From Hymenobacter sp. 5317J-9 (GTDB taxonomy: Bacteria; Bacteroidota; Bacteroidia; Cytophagales; Hymenobacteraceae): 64,000 bases of DNA. Numbering within the stretch: position 1 is the first letter of the stretch; every line of letters starts with the position of its first letter. The translations under genes and the position numbers were made by a program. This document shows positions 43,649-56,442 of the stretch, in pieces. The stretch is from assembly GCF_022921075.1 (NCBI RefSeq), contig NZ_CP095051.1, forward strand, positions 17,101 through 81,100. The letters run 5' to 3'. The notes under the pieces are model-generated. The model did not search any database and was not told the origin of the DNA. It saw only the letters and a program-made list of their open reading frames with translations.

Positions 43649-44512
43649 ATGTACCCCACCGCTTCCGCCGACCCCGGCCAGCCCACTCCCCTCAGCGACC
43701 CAGCTCAACTGCCCGCGCTGCTCCAGCAGCTCGTCGCAGACCTGGCCGACCCGCCCATTGCCTACCTGCTCGGGGGCCACAGCTACGACCGCACGAATCA
43801 TCCGCGCCGCCGGCACTTTCCCGCCGTGTTTGCCCTGCGGCAGGGCGAGGTAGCTAACATGGAAGTCGGACCGGATTTCGTGGCCTTCGACACGGAATTG
43901 GTTCTTTACCCCGAGCGGGGCGAACCGCATTACCCGGACCCGTGGGCTGACCGGTTCCGTGCCACCGTGCCTTTCGACCAGCTGTATCAGCTCTGTCGCA
44001 AGGAACTCACCCCTGCCGAGCAAACAGCCGACGAAGTCAATTACGGCCCCGACACCATTGTTTACTATAATGCAGCGGTCCATCAGCGCCACCCCTCCCC
44101 CACCGACATCAACCGGGCCTATGCGGCGGCTCCCCCTTCCGACGAACACCCGCTGGTATCGGTGCTGACGGCGGTGGAGGCGGGCCTGGCGGACCCCGCC
44201 AATCACTACCTGATTAATACGACCTCGTTCGAGAGTCCGGATGGCCCCGTGCTGCTGGGCATGCTCCACCTGCAGGCCCACACCACCCAAGACCTGGTCA
44301 TTGGAGCAGACGGCTTCACCTGTTCGGTGCACCTGGACCCGGGCGACCAGCGCGCATGGACAACCGTGCGCGTTGACTTCGCCTACGTCTGGCAAGTGCT
44401 GCTCAGCGATAGTCCCCAGGTGGACATGGACGAAATCGAAGAGGCCGGGGGCCTGCTCTACGACGCCCCCGAAGTACTGAGCGCCTATGCTCGACAGGGA
44501 AGGACAGCTTAA
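43649..44512 (+). CDS. Hypothetical protein
   Basis: 287 acidic, soluble residues with no signal peptide. Recurrent short segments (AYLLGGHSYDR, FRATVPFDQLYQLCRKEL, YLINTTSFESPDGPVLL, DPGDQRAWTTVRVDFAYVWQ) suggest a two-lobed beta-rich domain. No catalytic motif recognised. The next gene starts inside its last 26 bp, so the two are coupled. It could be an immunity-like or plasmid-specific protein; family unknown to me. Confidence 0.65.
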   Translation: MYPTASADPGQPTPLSDPAQLPALLQQLVADLADPPIAYLLGGHSYDRTNHPRRRHFPAVFALRQGEVANMEVGPDFVAFDTELVLYPERGEPHYPDPWADRFRATVPFDQLYQLCRKELTPAEQTADEVNYGPDTIVYYNAAVHQRHPSPTDINRAYAAAPPSDEHPLVSVLTAVEAGLADPANHYLINTTSFESPDGPVLLGMLHLQAHTTQDLVIGADGFTCSVHLDPGDQRAWTTVRVDFAYVWQVLLSDSPQVDMDEIEEAGGLLYDAPEVLSAYARQGRTA

Positions 44513-44915
44513 CCAATTTGCTCATTCCACGATGGAAGAATTGCTCCACCCCCGCCATCCGCTGGATAAACACCACCAAGCGCAGGTGGAATTTCTCGCG
44601 GCGTTGCCCGAAACGCAACGGCCCTATCACGCCCGGCTGTTTCGGTTGGGCAACGCCAGCTACCGCTACCAGCAACAGGCCGACGGGGCCGTGACCGAAG
44701 ACGACTTCCGCCACTGGCTGGAAGGCTTACCTGAGAAAATGCGGGTAGCCATGGAGCGCGGTGGGTTCGAGGCCAGCCGGAACAGCCTGCCGCTACGGCG
44801 GCATGCACTTGAGCGCCGTGACCTGGGCTACGATGCGTTCTTGCAATCCATCCTTTCGCCTGAAGACTGGGCTTATCAGCAGGAATTAGCGCAGTCCCTA
44901 ACCCCTAAGCCCTAA
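44487..44915 (+). CDS. Hypothetical protein, coupled to the gene before
   Basis: 142 residues, strongly charged and helical (HQAQVEFLAALPETQRPYHA, HWLEGLPEKMRVAMERGG). Start ATG 44487 overlaps the preceding gene; an alternative ATG at 44532 (MEELLHPRHPL) would remove the overlap. No membrane segment or motif recognised. Confidence 0.6.
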   Translation: MLDREGQLNQFAHSTMEELLHPRHPLDKHHQAQVEFLAALPETQRPYHARLFRLGNASYRYQQQADGAVTEDDFRHWLEGLPEKMRVAMERGGFEASRNSLPLRRHALERRDLGYDAFLQSILSPEDWAYQQELAQSLTPKP

Positions 44916-45397
44916 TACTGCTAGAAATATCGCAGGTGGCCTCATAGCATCTCCGGGCAGAAGTTTCATTTTAAGAATACTGTCGCTTGATTAGAACGCT
45001 TTACCTGCTGGCCTGTGTGCAGAATGAGGCCTGCCGCCGGCGTATTGCATAGCTCTCCTTTCTTGCCGTGGGTGACCAGTTGGGAGCACTGGGGCTAATC
45101 GTCACCGCTTTGGCCCTGCAGAATACGTGCTGCTTACAACGGGCCGTGAGCAGCGGCATTGAATGTAACGGGAGCCCACGGCCGACGAACTCGCGTGCTA
45201 TTCGCCTTTATTGCATGAGCCGTTAACATACTGAGGCGTTATGCCCTTGCGCTGCCCTATTTGGTAAGCGCTTATAGATGAAATTTATTGGAAGGGTTAT
45301 GTCCTTACTATAGTTTGCGCCATCATCATAAGCCAAATGAAATCAAGGCGTTCACAATAAACCTACAACTTAATTAACAACTATAATTGGTTGTTAA
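44916..45397. other. Gap left of the partition genes
   Basis: 482 bp with no supported gene. Its right end carries the perfect AT-rich hairpin listed next. Confidence 0.4.
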
Positions 45398-45410
45398 TTA
45401 AGTTGTAGGT
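45361..45410. terminator. Perfect 21-bp AT-rich hairpin at the end of the par operon
   Basis: ACCTACAACTTAATTAACAAC (split: 45361-45381) pairs perfectly with 45390-45410 around TATAATTG. It overlaps the stop codon of the small partner gene and is followed on the + strand by a T-rich tract. It repeats the AACAACT element found between the par genes, so it may be a partition-protein site as well as a terminator. Confidence 0.6.
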
Positions 45411-45682
45411 TTTCTTTCCTGTTCAATTTTGCTTTTTACGGCTGCCACCACGAAATCATGAATGGAGATGCGGTCTCGCTTCGGGAGTGCCTGCTGGATT
45501 TCCCTGATTTGAGCCAACTCACTTTCGTAAATTTTGAACGTGAATGATTTGAGCTTATCCTCCTCCGGCTCCGGTGCTGACGCAATTGGTTCGGTTAAAA
45601 CGGAGCCTCCTTTGTTAATCATCTCCTGCATTGACGTGGCTATTGCACGTACAGGGGGCAAACCGATTTTGGGCTTTTTCAT
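45398..45682 (-). CDS. Small ParA partner (probable centromere-binding protein)
   Basis: 94 residues. A disordered N-terminus (MKKPKIGLPPVRAIATSM..SAPEPEEDKLK) is followed by a short ribbon-helix-helix-like domain (KSFTFKIYESELAQIREIQQ, RISIHDFVVAAVKSKIEQE). This plan matches small partition proteins that bind a centromere and stimulate ParA. It lies downstream of parA on the same strand, with a 164-bp repeat-rich gap between. Confidence 0.75.
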   Translation of the reverse strand: MKKPKIGLPPVRAIATSMQEMINKGGSVLTEPIASAPEPEEDKLKSFTFKIYESELAQIREIQQALPKRDRISIHDFVVAAVKSKIEQERKPTT

Positions 45683-45846
45683 ACGTTGGCGCTGGTTTAA
45701 TAACTTGCTGAATCAGTTCTTAAACGACAACTATTTTAACAACTGAATCAACAACTGATTTCGCATCAGATTTAATACTTTTTATAAGTTGTGAATCAGA
45801 TTCTAGTTTCACAATTCATTCAACAACTGGTTTTAGTTGTTGAATG
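45683..45846. promoter_or_regulatory. Candidate parS: CAACT/AGTTG repeats between parA and its partner
   Basis: The gap contains many copies of CAACT or its complement AGTTG (for example CAACTGAATCAACAACTG, and CAACAACTGG with AGTTGTTG as an inverted pair at ~45820-45845). Similar AGTTGT elements occur upstream of parA at ~46540-46572. Repeats of this kind are typical of centromere or operator sites for small RHH partition proteins. Confidence 0.6.
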
Positions 45847-46515
45847 CTATTTAGAGCTTTGATTTACAATCGATGCCGCTTTTTGCACGCAGTTGCAGAG
45901 CTCATTTATTTCTGCCACTGCTTTGTCATCGGCTGGCTTCATTTCCAGTACCCCTAAGCCAGTAGCTGCTGCGTTGGCAAAGGAGATGCGATTCCCAACG
46001 GCAGCATCCAAAAACTGTAAGTACTCCGATTCGCGTAGCAGTTCGCCGACCTCTTCCTTGTACGTGCCGCGGGCATCGGCTTTGTTGATAAACGTCAGGC
46101 ACCGCAGGCCGGGGTTGAACGGATGCACTTCCGCAATCAGGTTCTCCACCTTGCGCAGGGTCCATATATCGAGCGAGCGCGGAGCGAACGGCACCAGGTA
46201 GGCTTGGGAGATGGTCAGGGCCGACCGCTGGCTGACCGTGTCCCGCCCCCCCGTGTCGATGATGATGTCGTCATACTTCGTGGCCAGCCGGGCCACGCTC
46301 GCGTGCAGCTCCCGTCCCGTTAGCTTCACGGCCGTGTAGCCAATCTCCCCATCCAACGACTGGTGCCGGAACGAGGTGAAGTCCGTAGCTGATTCCTGGT
46401 CGTCGGCGTCTACCAGAATAACGTCGCGTCCCTGTTGCAACAGAAACACTGTTAGGTTGGTGGCAATAGTCGTTTTGCCACTGCCTCCTTTGATACCACC
46501 TACCGTGTAAATCAT
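45847..46515 (-). CDS. parA: ParA-family partition ATPase
   Basis: 222 residues, a short type Ib ParA without N-terminal HTH. Deviant Walker A GIKGGSGKTT (residues 7-16, with the signature Lys), VDADDQESATDF as A' motif, and DDIIIDTGGRD as Walker B. Such ATPases move plasmids apart by gradients on the nucleoid. The first gene of the par operon; upstream DNA (46516-46580) repeats AGTTGT elements that may be its operator. Confidence 0.92.
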   Translation of the reverse strand: MIYTVGGIKGGSGKTTIATNLTVFLLQQGRDVILVDADDQESATDFTSFRHQSLDGEIGYTAVKLTGRELHASVARLATKYDDIIIDTGGRDTVSQRSALTISQAYLVPFAPRSLDIWTLRKVENLIAEVHPFNPGLRCLTFINKADARGTYKEEVGELLRESEYLQFLDAAVGNRISFANAAATGLGVLEMKPADDKAVAEINELCNCVQKAASIVNQSSK

Positions 46516-47002
46516 TGTTATGGATTTAAAACTAAAACCAGTTGTAATTTTAGTTGTAAAACTAGTTGCTAACTATTCACGGTACAAGCTGGGTCCGTGT
46601 GCTATGCTTAAAAAAGTAATTCTTCGGGGCGAATTGCTTACGGTAGGGGAGGGGCAGCATCAAAAATACAGCCAAGTACATAGTATTATTTTATTTTTAT
46701 TATACTAACTTCTTTTCAGTACTTGGCTAGACCGTGCCAGATGTGAGTTTGAATTGGTGATTTCCCTAAGCAGCGTATTGGATTCTGTGTGCTGATTCGT
46801 TTCGGTGCTATCAGTATGAGGTGGTCTAGCGATATCTTTTCGTAAACTCTTAGTACCCGCCGAGGCTAAAAAACACTGCTACTGGGTGGCTTGCTGAAGC
46901 TCAAGCAGCACAAAGAGATTATAGACTGATAATCAGTATTTAATAGTATATAAACCCGTTATTTCCCGGTTCGGTTTGTGCTATCTAATACTTGGGGTTT
47001 GA
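46516..47002. other. AT-rich leader between parA and the iterons
   Basis: Contains AGTTGT repeats at ~46540-46572 (parA operator candidate) and a strongly AT-rich stretch (~46660-46710, ~46925-46975) of the kind opened at a replication origin. No gene is supported. Confidence 0.55.
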
Positions 47003-47360
47003 CTTATAAAAGGTTTCCTTTCAGAAGCTGTACCAAGGACCTAATGCTTATAAAAGGTTTCCTTTCAAGGCCTCGAAAGGGGTCAAGCACTTATAAAAGG
47101 TTTCCTTTCGGGCCCTACTTTTCCTCAGACGTTCCCCGGTCCCACCCTTTTAAAAGCTTTTGTTGGCACAACCAATCACAAGTTTGTGTATTTTCTTTTA
47201 TTTGTTCTTATTTGAGAGCTCGCAAGTGCTTGATTGTAAGGTCTTACAGAGCCCGAAAGGGAACCTTTTATAAGCGAAAGGGAACCTTTTATAAGCCCAA
47301 AGGAAACATTTTATAAGCGTAGAGAAACCTTTTATAAGTCCAGAGGAAACGTTTTATAAG
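47003..47360. repeat. Origin iterons: three direct and five inverted copies
   Basis: CTTATAAAAGGTTTCCTTTC occurs at 47003, 47047 and 47090 (44 and 43 bp apart). Its complement, GAAAGGGAACCTTTTATAAG and variants, occurs at 47255, 47276, 47298, 47319 and 47341, spaced 21-22 bp, two helical turns. RepB binding sites of Rep_3 plasmids have this form. A partial ninth copy (TGAAAGGAAACTACACTTAA) lies just after. The rep gene starts 53 bp beyond the last full copy, so the inner array may also autoregulate it. Confidence 0.93.
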
Positions 47361-47412
47361 TGAAAGGAAACTACACTTAATAGTTTGTTTCCTTTTGTGC
47401 TACTTTCGTTGC

Positions 47413-48354
47413 ATGACTAGCCTTGTTCCCCTGCCCACGGCCCTGGAGATTCGTCAGCATAACGCCATCACGACGGCGCGCTACGAAATGACTGCCTGCG
47501 AGATGGATATCGTCTTCTACCTGCTTTCCCTGCTTAAGAAAGAGGATAACATCGGCACTTTCTACCGGGTCAAGGTGACGGAACTCCAGCAACTAACGGG
47601 GCGCCAGTGGAACTACCAACAGTTCTTCGACGCCACCAGTGCCCTGCGTTCCCGTGAGTACATCATTAAGAACGAAAAGGAGCGCCGGACTCTGCAAGTA
47701 GGCTTGCTGGCCAGTGCCGAATACCTGCACGGGCAAGGGGTAATAGAGTTGGAGGTCTCGGAAAAAATGAGACCCTACTTGATTGACCTCAAGCGCAACT
47801 TTACCTCCTTCCGATTGCAGGCCGCCTTCAATTTGAGCAGCAAGTACGCTAAGCGGGTCTATCAAATGGCCAGTCAGTGGAAGGACAAACCATCCATTAC
47901 TTATTCGCTGCACGACTTCAAAGTCATGCTCAACCTAAAAGACCCAGAGGGGAAGGAACCAGAGCAGTATTCCAAGGTGTCGATGCTGCAGCGCAAGGTA
48001 CTTGACGTAGCCGTCCAGCAAATCAACCAGCACACCGATTTACAGCTACGCTACGAGTTGCTCAAAAAGGGACGAGCCTTTGAGTCCGTCCGCTTCTTCA
48101 TCCAGGCCCAGTTGCCCGAGCAGTTGCCGCTGCCCTTTGAGCAACCTTTGGACGAGGCGCGAGAGCAGAAGGCCCGACAACACTTAAGGGATTTGGACAT
48201 CAAAGACGCGGGGCTTGTCGGTCGGATTCTGAGTAACCAAGACTTAGTGAATGACCTGTTTGGGTTCGTCTACAAGCTGAAAACGGGCAAGATTAAGGCT
48301 ACAACCAACGCCGGCGGCTTGTTTCTGAAAACGGCCGGGCTGTTGAAGAAATAG
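47413..48354 (+). CDS. repB: RepB-type replication initiator (Rep_3)
   Basis: 313 residues from ATG 47413 (an in-frame start at 47395 would add six residues inside a likely promoter). Two winged-helix domains: WH1 ~15-135 (MTACEMDIVFYLLSLLKKED, YRVKVTELQQLTGRQWNYQQ, VIELEVSEKMRPYLIDLKRN) and WH2 ~140-240 (FNLSSKYAKRVYQMASQWKD, YSLHDFKVMLNLKDPEGKEP, VLDVAVQQINQHTDLQLRYE). It binds the upstream iterons and opens the origin. Three proteins at 36-39 kb look like copies of WH1 alone. Confidence 0.93.
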   Translation: MTSLVPLPTALEIRQHNAITTARYEMTACEMDIVFYLLSLLKKEDNIGTFYRVKVTELQQLTGRQWNYQQFFDATSALRSREYIIKNEKERRTLQVGLLASAEYLHGQGVIELEVSEKMRPYLIDLKRNFTSFRLQAAFNLSSKYAKRVYQMASQWKDKPSITYSLHDFKVMLNLKDPEGKEPEQYSKVSMLQRKVLDVAVQQINQHTDLQLRYELLKKGRAFESVRFFIQAQLPEQLPLPFEQPLDEAREQKARQHLRDLDIKDAGLVGRILSNQDLVNDLFGFVYKLKTGKIKATTNAGGLFLKTAGLLKK

Positions 48355-48811
48355 CCAACGAACCCCTGCGGTTTCTACATGAAGGCGGCAGGGCCCCAGA
48401 GACAAGCACCTGCGCCCAAGGAGCGCCAACGCAGCGGCTTTGTGCTATTTGCGTACTTGCACGAAGCGGTGCTGCCGACGAGTCTAATTGAGGTCGCGCA
48501 GGGGCAGGCTTATTCTTTCCTTGCGAACGTTACGAGCCCTTAACGAGCCCGTTGCCATGACCAGGCACAGCATTAAAAACCGTGCCTAGGTGCTTTGCAG
48601 GCACTTTTATTCCCCCGCTGCTATAAGAAGGCCAAGAGCGTGTGCGCGGGGTAATGTTCGTCGGGTTGCCAAGAGCAAGCCGGCTGCTGCGCTGGTTAAT
48701 TTTCATCGAGCAACACACCGTCGAAAAGCCCGCCAATGTCCCGTAGCACGGCCCCAAAAGAGCAAAGCCCCGCTTGATGAGCGAGGCTTTCCTTTAGCTA
48801 ACACGTCGCTG
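48355..48811. other. Gap between repB and higA
   Basis: 457 bp between converging genes. Apart from the terminator at 48764-48790 no gene or repeat is supported. Confidence 0.4.
48764..48790 (-). terminator. Terminator of the higBA operon
   Basis: On this strand AAAGCCTCGC-TCATCAA-GCGGGGCTTT, a 10-bp stem with one wobble, 21 bp past the antitoxin stop and followed by a T-rich stretch. Confidence 0.8.
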
Positions 48812-49162
48812 CTAGGCGTGCATCAGCACAAACTCGGCGGGAATTTGCAGCTTGGTGTACAAGCGCCGGCCCAAATCCATGTTCACGGCACGCTTGCCAT
48901 TGAGCACTTCGCTCAAGCGACTGTTGGTGATACCCAGCAACTGCGCCAGCTCCTGCTTTTTCAGGCGGTGCTCAAACATGTAGCGCTCAATGCGGAAAAC
49001 AAGCGAATCCGGCCGCACGGGCGCGTGGCCGTGGCTGTCTTCGTAGGCTTCGAGAGCATTGCCCAGCGCTTCCATTTCCGCCAGGTGAGCGGGGTTATCA
49101 CTGTTTAGGGCTTCCAAGCGGCTCATACCAACCTGGTATTCTGCATCATTTTGGATAGTCAT
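48812..49162 (-). CDS. higA: HigA-like antitoxin (XRE HTH)
   Basis: 116 residues. The N-terminal ~50 residues (EYQVGMSRLEALNSDNPAHL) are the region that binds the toxin in this subtype, and the C-terminal part is a helix-turn-helix (LKKQELAQLLGITNSRLSEV, LNGKRAVNMDLGRRLYTKLQ). It follows the toxin gene by 51 bp. The toxin-first order is typical of higBA. It neutralises HigB and represses the operon. Confidence 0.88.
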   Translation of the reverse strand: MTIQNDAEYQVGMSRLEALNSDNPAHLAEMEALGNALEAYEDSHGHAPVRPDSLVFRIERYMFEHRLKKQELAQLLGITNSRLSEVLNGKRAVNMDLGRRLYTKLQIPAEFVLMHA

Positions 49163-49213
49163 TTTGTACGGTCTTTTAAAGTTTTACAATTTTCTGCGAA
49201 TCAGCTCATTGGC

Positions 49214-49525
49214 TCATAGATTCGCGATATCGGTAATACGGTCATACTCCGCGTGGGTACCGATGAAGCGGATAAAAATCTGGCCGGTGAAGTCCGGCAG
49301 CTTTGAGTAGTTAATCTTGACCACCAGGCGGTAGCGGTTGCGAAGCAGGTTAAAGACCCAACGGTTATTTCCAACGTGGGTGGCGCTCGGGTCAAACGCC
49401 TTTATCTCAGCAGCATTGGCCCAACTCGCGGCCTTCATATCATCGTAGAGTTCCCAAATAGCTGTTGCAACGTCTAGGTGTTCTATCGCATATTTTCTTA
49501 ATTCTTGCTTAGTTAATACATTCAT
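49214..49525 (-). CDS. higB: HigB-like mRNA interferase toxin
   Basis: 103 residues of the RelE/HigB fold: LRKYAIEHLDVATAIWELYD, NNRWVFNLLRNRYRLVVKIN, and IFIRFIGTHAEYDRI near the C-terminus with the His and Tyr common to active members. HigB-type toxins cut mRNA on the ribosome. Next to a plasmid origin it serves post-segregational stability. Confidence 0.88.
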   Translation of the reverse strand: MNVLTKQELRKYAIEHLDVATAIWELYDDMKAASWANAAEIKAFDPSATHVGNNRWVFNLLRNRYRLVVKINYSKLPDFTGQIFIRFIGTHAEYDRITDIANL

Positions 49526-49587
49526 AATCTGTTAGTTAATTTATTTTATTTACTCTCTCATAGTTGGCTCTTTAGCGGCTAACACGA

Positions 49588-49640
49588 CAAAGATACGAAA
49601 AATTTACCACAATCGAAAATAATTTACCACTAACGAAAAT
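49588..49640 (-). promoter_or_regulatory. higBA promoter with tandem operator repeats
   Basis: On this strand TATCTTTG (49588-49595) fits the Bacteroidota -7 element. Immediately upstream are two direct copies of the unit TTCG-ATT/TTA-GTGGTAAATT (spaced 18-20 bp, 49596-49633) and a third partial one, likely bound by HigA for autorepression. Confidence 0.5.
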
Positions 49641-49647
49641 GAGCAGC

Positions 49648-49989
49648 TTACGCCACTGGCTCAGTTAAGTCAAAGCACAGGGGCTTCACCGGCTGGCTGT
49701 AGTAGATAGCGACCCGGTTCACCCGGTCCCGAATGCCGCCAGTCTCATCGAGCACGATGGATGGCGGAAAATCAAAGTGCACGTGCAACCGGGCTGCGTC
49801 GATAGGGTCGGTAAAAGCATAATGCAGTTCGCCGCCGGTGTCCGACCGCCACCCGTCCTCGCGCCACCACTGCGCGGGGCGGTTGCCCTGGGCCAGCAGG
49901 AATGCAATGACGGGGCGCAGGTGGTCGGTGCGCGGGTCGCAGCCTGGGCCGTGGTCAGCTCCCTGGACAGCAAGTTGAATTCGGGGCAT
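49648..49989 (-). CDS. Hypothetical protein
   Basis: 113 residues from ATG 49989 (MPRIQLAVQGADHGPGC); the frame extends further up but as low-complexity sequence antisense to nothing useful. It contains LRPVIAFLLAQGNRPAQWWR, HYAFTDPIDAARLHVHFDFP and AIYYSQPVKPLCFDLTE, a compact mixed fold with many aromatic residues. No family recognised. Confidence 0.55.
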   Translation of the reverse strand: MPRIQLAVQGADHGPGCDPRTDHLRPVIAFLLAQGNRPAQWWREDGWRSDTGGELHYAFTDPIDAARLHVHFDFPPSIVLDETGGIRDRVNRVAIYYSQPVKPLCFDLTEPVA

Positions 49990-50086
49990 ATGGAGCTGGT
50001 GAAAGGTACAAAATACGCCTTTGCGGGGGGCGCGGCCCTCCTGCCAGACTGCGGGCGCCGGCTTCCGTGGCACCGGGGCAGTTGGG

Positions 50087-50959
50087 CTAGGGCAACGGGC
50101 TGACCACTGGCTTCGGGTGCCGGTTCCGGCATTCCAGCCAGCTGCGTGCCTCGCGCTCGGCCTGCTGGTAGCGGCCGGCTCGCCGTGGGTCAGCCGCACG
50201 AGCGGCGGCCCGCTGGAGCCGTTGCGTCCGAGCGGCCTGGTGGGCGGGGTTCCCGGGGTCGAGTAACTGGGATTCATCTGCCACCCGGCCGCCGCGCTGC
50301 ACCAGCGCGTCGTGCGTAGCCAGCAGGTAGAGAATACGGTTCCGCTTGTACGGCCAGTGCTCCAGCAGCTCGTCTAGCTCGTTCATCGCGGCCTGGTAGG
50401 CCAGCGGGTCGCGTTGCAGCTGCGCGGCCGTGTAGCGGGGCCGGGCGGCAGGCCGGTTGTGCGGCCGGGGCCGGGCGGGCGCAAACGCCAGGGCCTTCGC
50501 TTGCGGCGGCGCTAGCGGGGCCTGGCGCGGCCCTCTGCCGGTTGGGGGGCCTTGCTTGCGACGCTGGCTTTCGACCAGGGCGGCTTCGGCCAACGCCAAG
50601 TTTCGGGCGTGGCGGGCGGCCTGCTCCGGGTTAGACCGCTGCCCGTAACGGCGCTCATTGAGCATCAGAGCGTGTACGTTCTCCTGGTCCTCGTCCCACA
50701 CCTCCTGCTCGGCCCAATGCACGGCCCCGCTGTCGAAAAACGCCTGGCGTAGGGCCAGCAGCGCGACGGTGCGCGGCAGGTTTCGGGGCCACTGGTCCAC
50801 CAACTCGTCCAGCTCGTTCATCGCCGCGAGGAAGGTCGGGTACTTATGTAAACTGAACAGCGTATAGGCCGGCCGGGTGGGGTCGCCCCGGAAGGTTTTG
50901 ACCGGGTAGAGGTGCGCCTGGAACCGCTGGCGAAACTGTCTTTTTTGGCTTCCTGTCAT
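50087..50959 (-). CDS. Hypothetical protein with an internal duplication
   Basis: 290 basic residues with two copies of a ~35-residue unit: AAMNELDELVDQWPRNLPRT then VALLALRQAFFDSG, and AAMNELDELLEHWPYKRNRI then LYLLATHDALVQRGG. Between them lies a charged, disordered linker rich in Ala, Arg and Pro. No enzyme or membrane motif. The repeated MNELDEL helix suggests dimer or polymer packing. Family not recognised; the gene looks plasmid-specific. Confidence 0.65.
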   Translation of the reverse strand: MTGSQKRQFRQRFQAHLYPVKTFRGDPTRPAYTLFSLHKYPTFLAAMNELDELVDQWPRNLPRTVALLALRQAFFDSGAVHWAEQEVWDEDQENVHALMLNERRYGQRSNPEQAARHARNLALAEAALVESQRRKQGPPTGRGPRQAPLAPPQAKALAFAPARPRPHNRPAARPRYTAAQLQRDPLAYQAAMNELDELLEHWPYKRNRILYLLATHDALVQRGGRVADESQLLDPGNPAHQAARTQRLQRAAARAADPRRAGRYQQAEREARSWLECRNRHPKPVVSPLP

Positions 50960-51445
50960 CCTACAAGATACGACAGAAATGGCGTATTTACCCCTAAAAA
51001 AGGCATTTTAGAGCCCCAAAAACCGGGCCTGCTGCGCAGCCCACTCCCTGCGTTTGACCAAGGGTTGGGCATCATGCAGCTGGTAGCCCGGCAGCTGCGC
51101 AGTTACGCCAAGCTTTAGGCCAGTTAGCAGCCTGGAGTGAGCAGTAACGGGACGGAACGCTCACCCAGTAGGCCATTGCTTTTGAGCAGCTAAAGCAAGC
51201 AAGGAACTGAATAAACGTCCGCGCATCTTCAAGCTCTGGTCAACCAGCACGGCGCGGCCACTGCTACGATAACGCTCACGCGGAATCGCTTTGGAGCCAC
51301 TGCAAGAGCGAATTCCTGACGGTGGCCGTTTCCCTGGCCTGCCAAAGTCCGGCTAAGAATCAGCCCCTACATCGCCTGTCACAATCTCCCGAATCTGTCC
51401 AGCTAAGCTAGCCCACCTCGTTATCCATTGTATCTTTGCCAACAC
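50960..51445. other. Gap before the divalent-metal operon
   Basis: 486 bp. A + frame to 51118 ends LRSPLPAFDQGLGIMQLVAR, QLRSYAKL and looks like a gene remnant without a start. The TATCTTTG at 51431-51438 may be the promoter of the next operon. Confidence 0.4.
51431..51438 (+). promoter_or_regulatory. TATCTTTG -7 element
   Basis: A Bacteroidota TAnnTTTG match 7 bp before the start of the small Cys-rich protein. A clear -33 element was not seen, and the closeness to the ATG would give almost no leader. Confidence 0.3.
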
Positions 51446-51772
51446 ATGCGCCTGCTCGCCCTGTTTTTTGCCTTCTACTTCGCCTGCCTCTCGTGCCTTT
51501 CCTGCACGGACGAAGTACCCGTGTGCAAGGACCAGCAGCAAACAACCGTGGCCGCTTCGCATTCCGATTGCGGGGCCGGCGCGTTGGGCGACTGGTGCTC
51601 GCCGCTGTGCCAGTGCCACTGCTGCGGCGGGGCCGTGATGCCCGTACCGCTGGGCAATCAGGCAGCCTATACTCCGCCCACTGAGTGGGCTACCAGCCTC
51701 CGGCACGGCCGGCTGGTTGTGGCCGCCCCAACGCGGGCGCTTGGGTCTGTGTGGCAGCCGCCCCAGGCCTAA
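51446..51772 (+). CDS. Small secreted Cys-rich protein (DUF6660-like)
   Basis: 108 residues from ATG 51446 with a signal peptide (MRLLALFFAFYFACLSCLSC). The mature part has a dense Cys/His cluster (CTDEVPVC, SHSDCG, WCSPLCQCHCCGG). Similar short proteins often precede metal efflux pumps in Bacteroidota, here with the pump gene 173 bp on. It may bind metal in the periplasm. Confidence 0.75.
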   Translation: MRLLALFFAFYFACLSCLSCTDEVPVCKDQQQTTVAASHSDCGAGALGDWCSPLCQCHCCGGAVMPVPLGNQAAYTPPTEWATSLRHGRLVVAAPTRALGSVWQPPQA

Positions 51773-51945
51773 CCCTTCCCCTATTTTCCTGCTGACCACC
51801 CCTCCGGGTGGCCCGTCGCGGTGCGTGACGGGCGATTTAGCGTTTGGCGCTGAGTCGGTTATGCCCTTTGTGCTCCCGCCGCTTGTGCCGGAGCCACCGG
51901 GCCGCAGGGTTTCACGGAAGCGTTAGACCTAACCCCAACCAGCGG

Positions 51946-56394
<4,449 letters not shown>

Positions 56395-56442
56395 CCCGGC
56401 CCGCGCCGCGCTACGCCTTCTCCCTTCAACTTCAGAATCATC

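Noticed and set aside
51844..51945. Extra 34 N-terminal residues on the fused pump
   Set aside because: Basic, Cys-rich and unlike any RND N-terminus; MFDRLIHFSI at 51946 is the family start.
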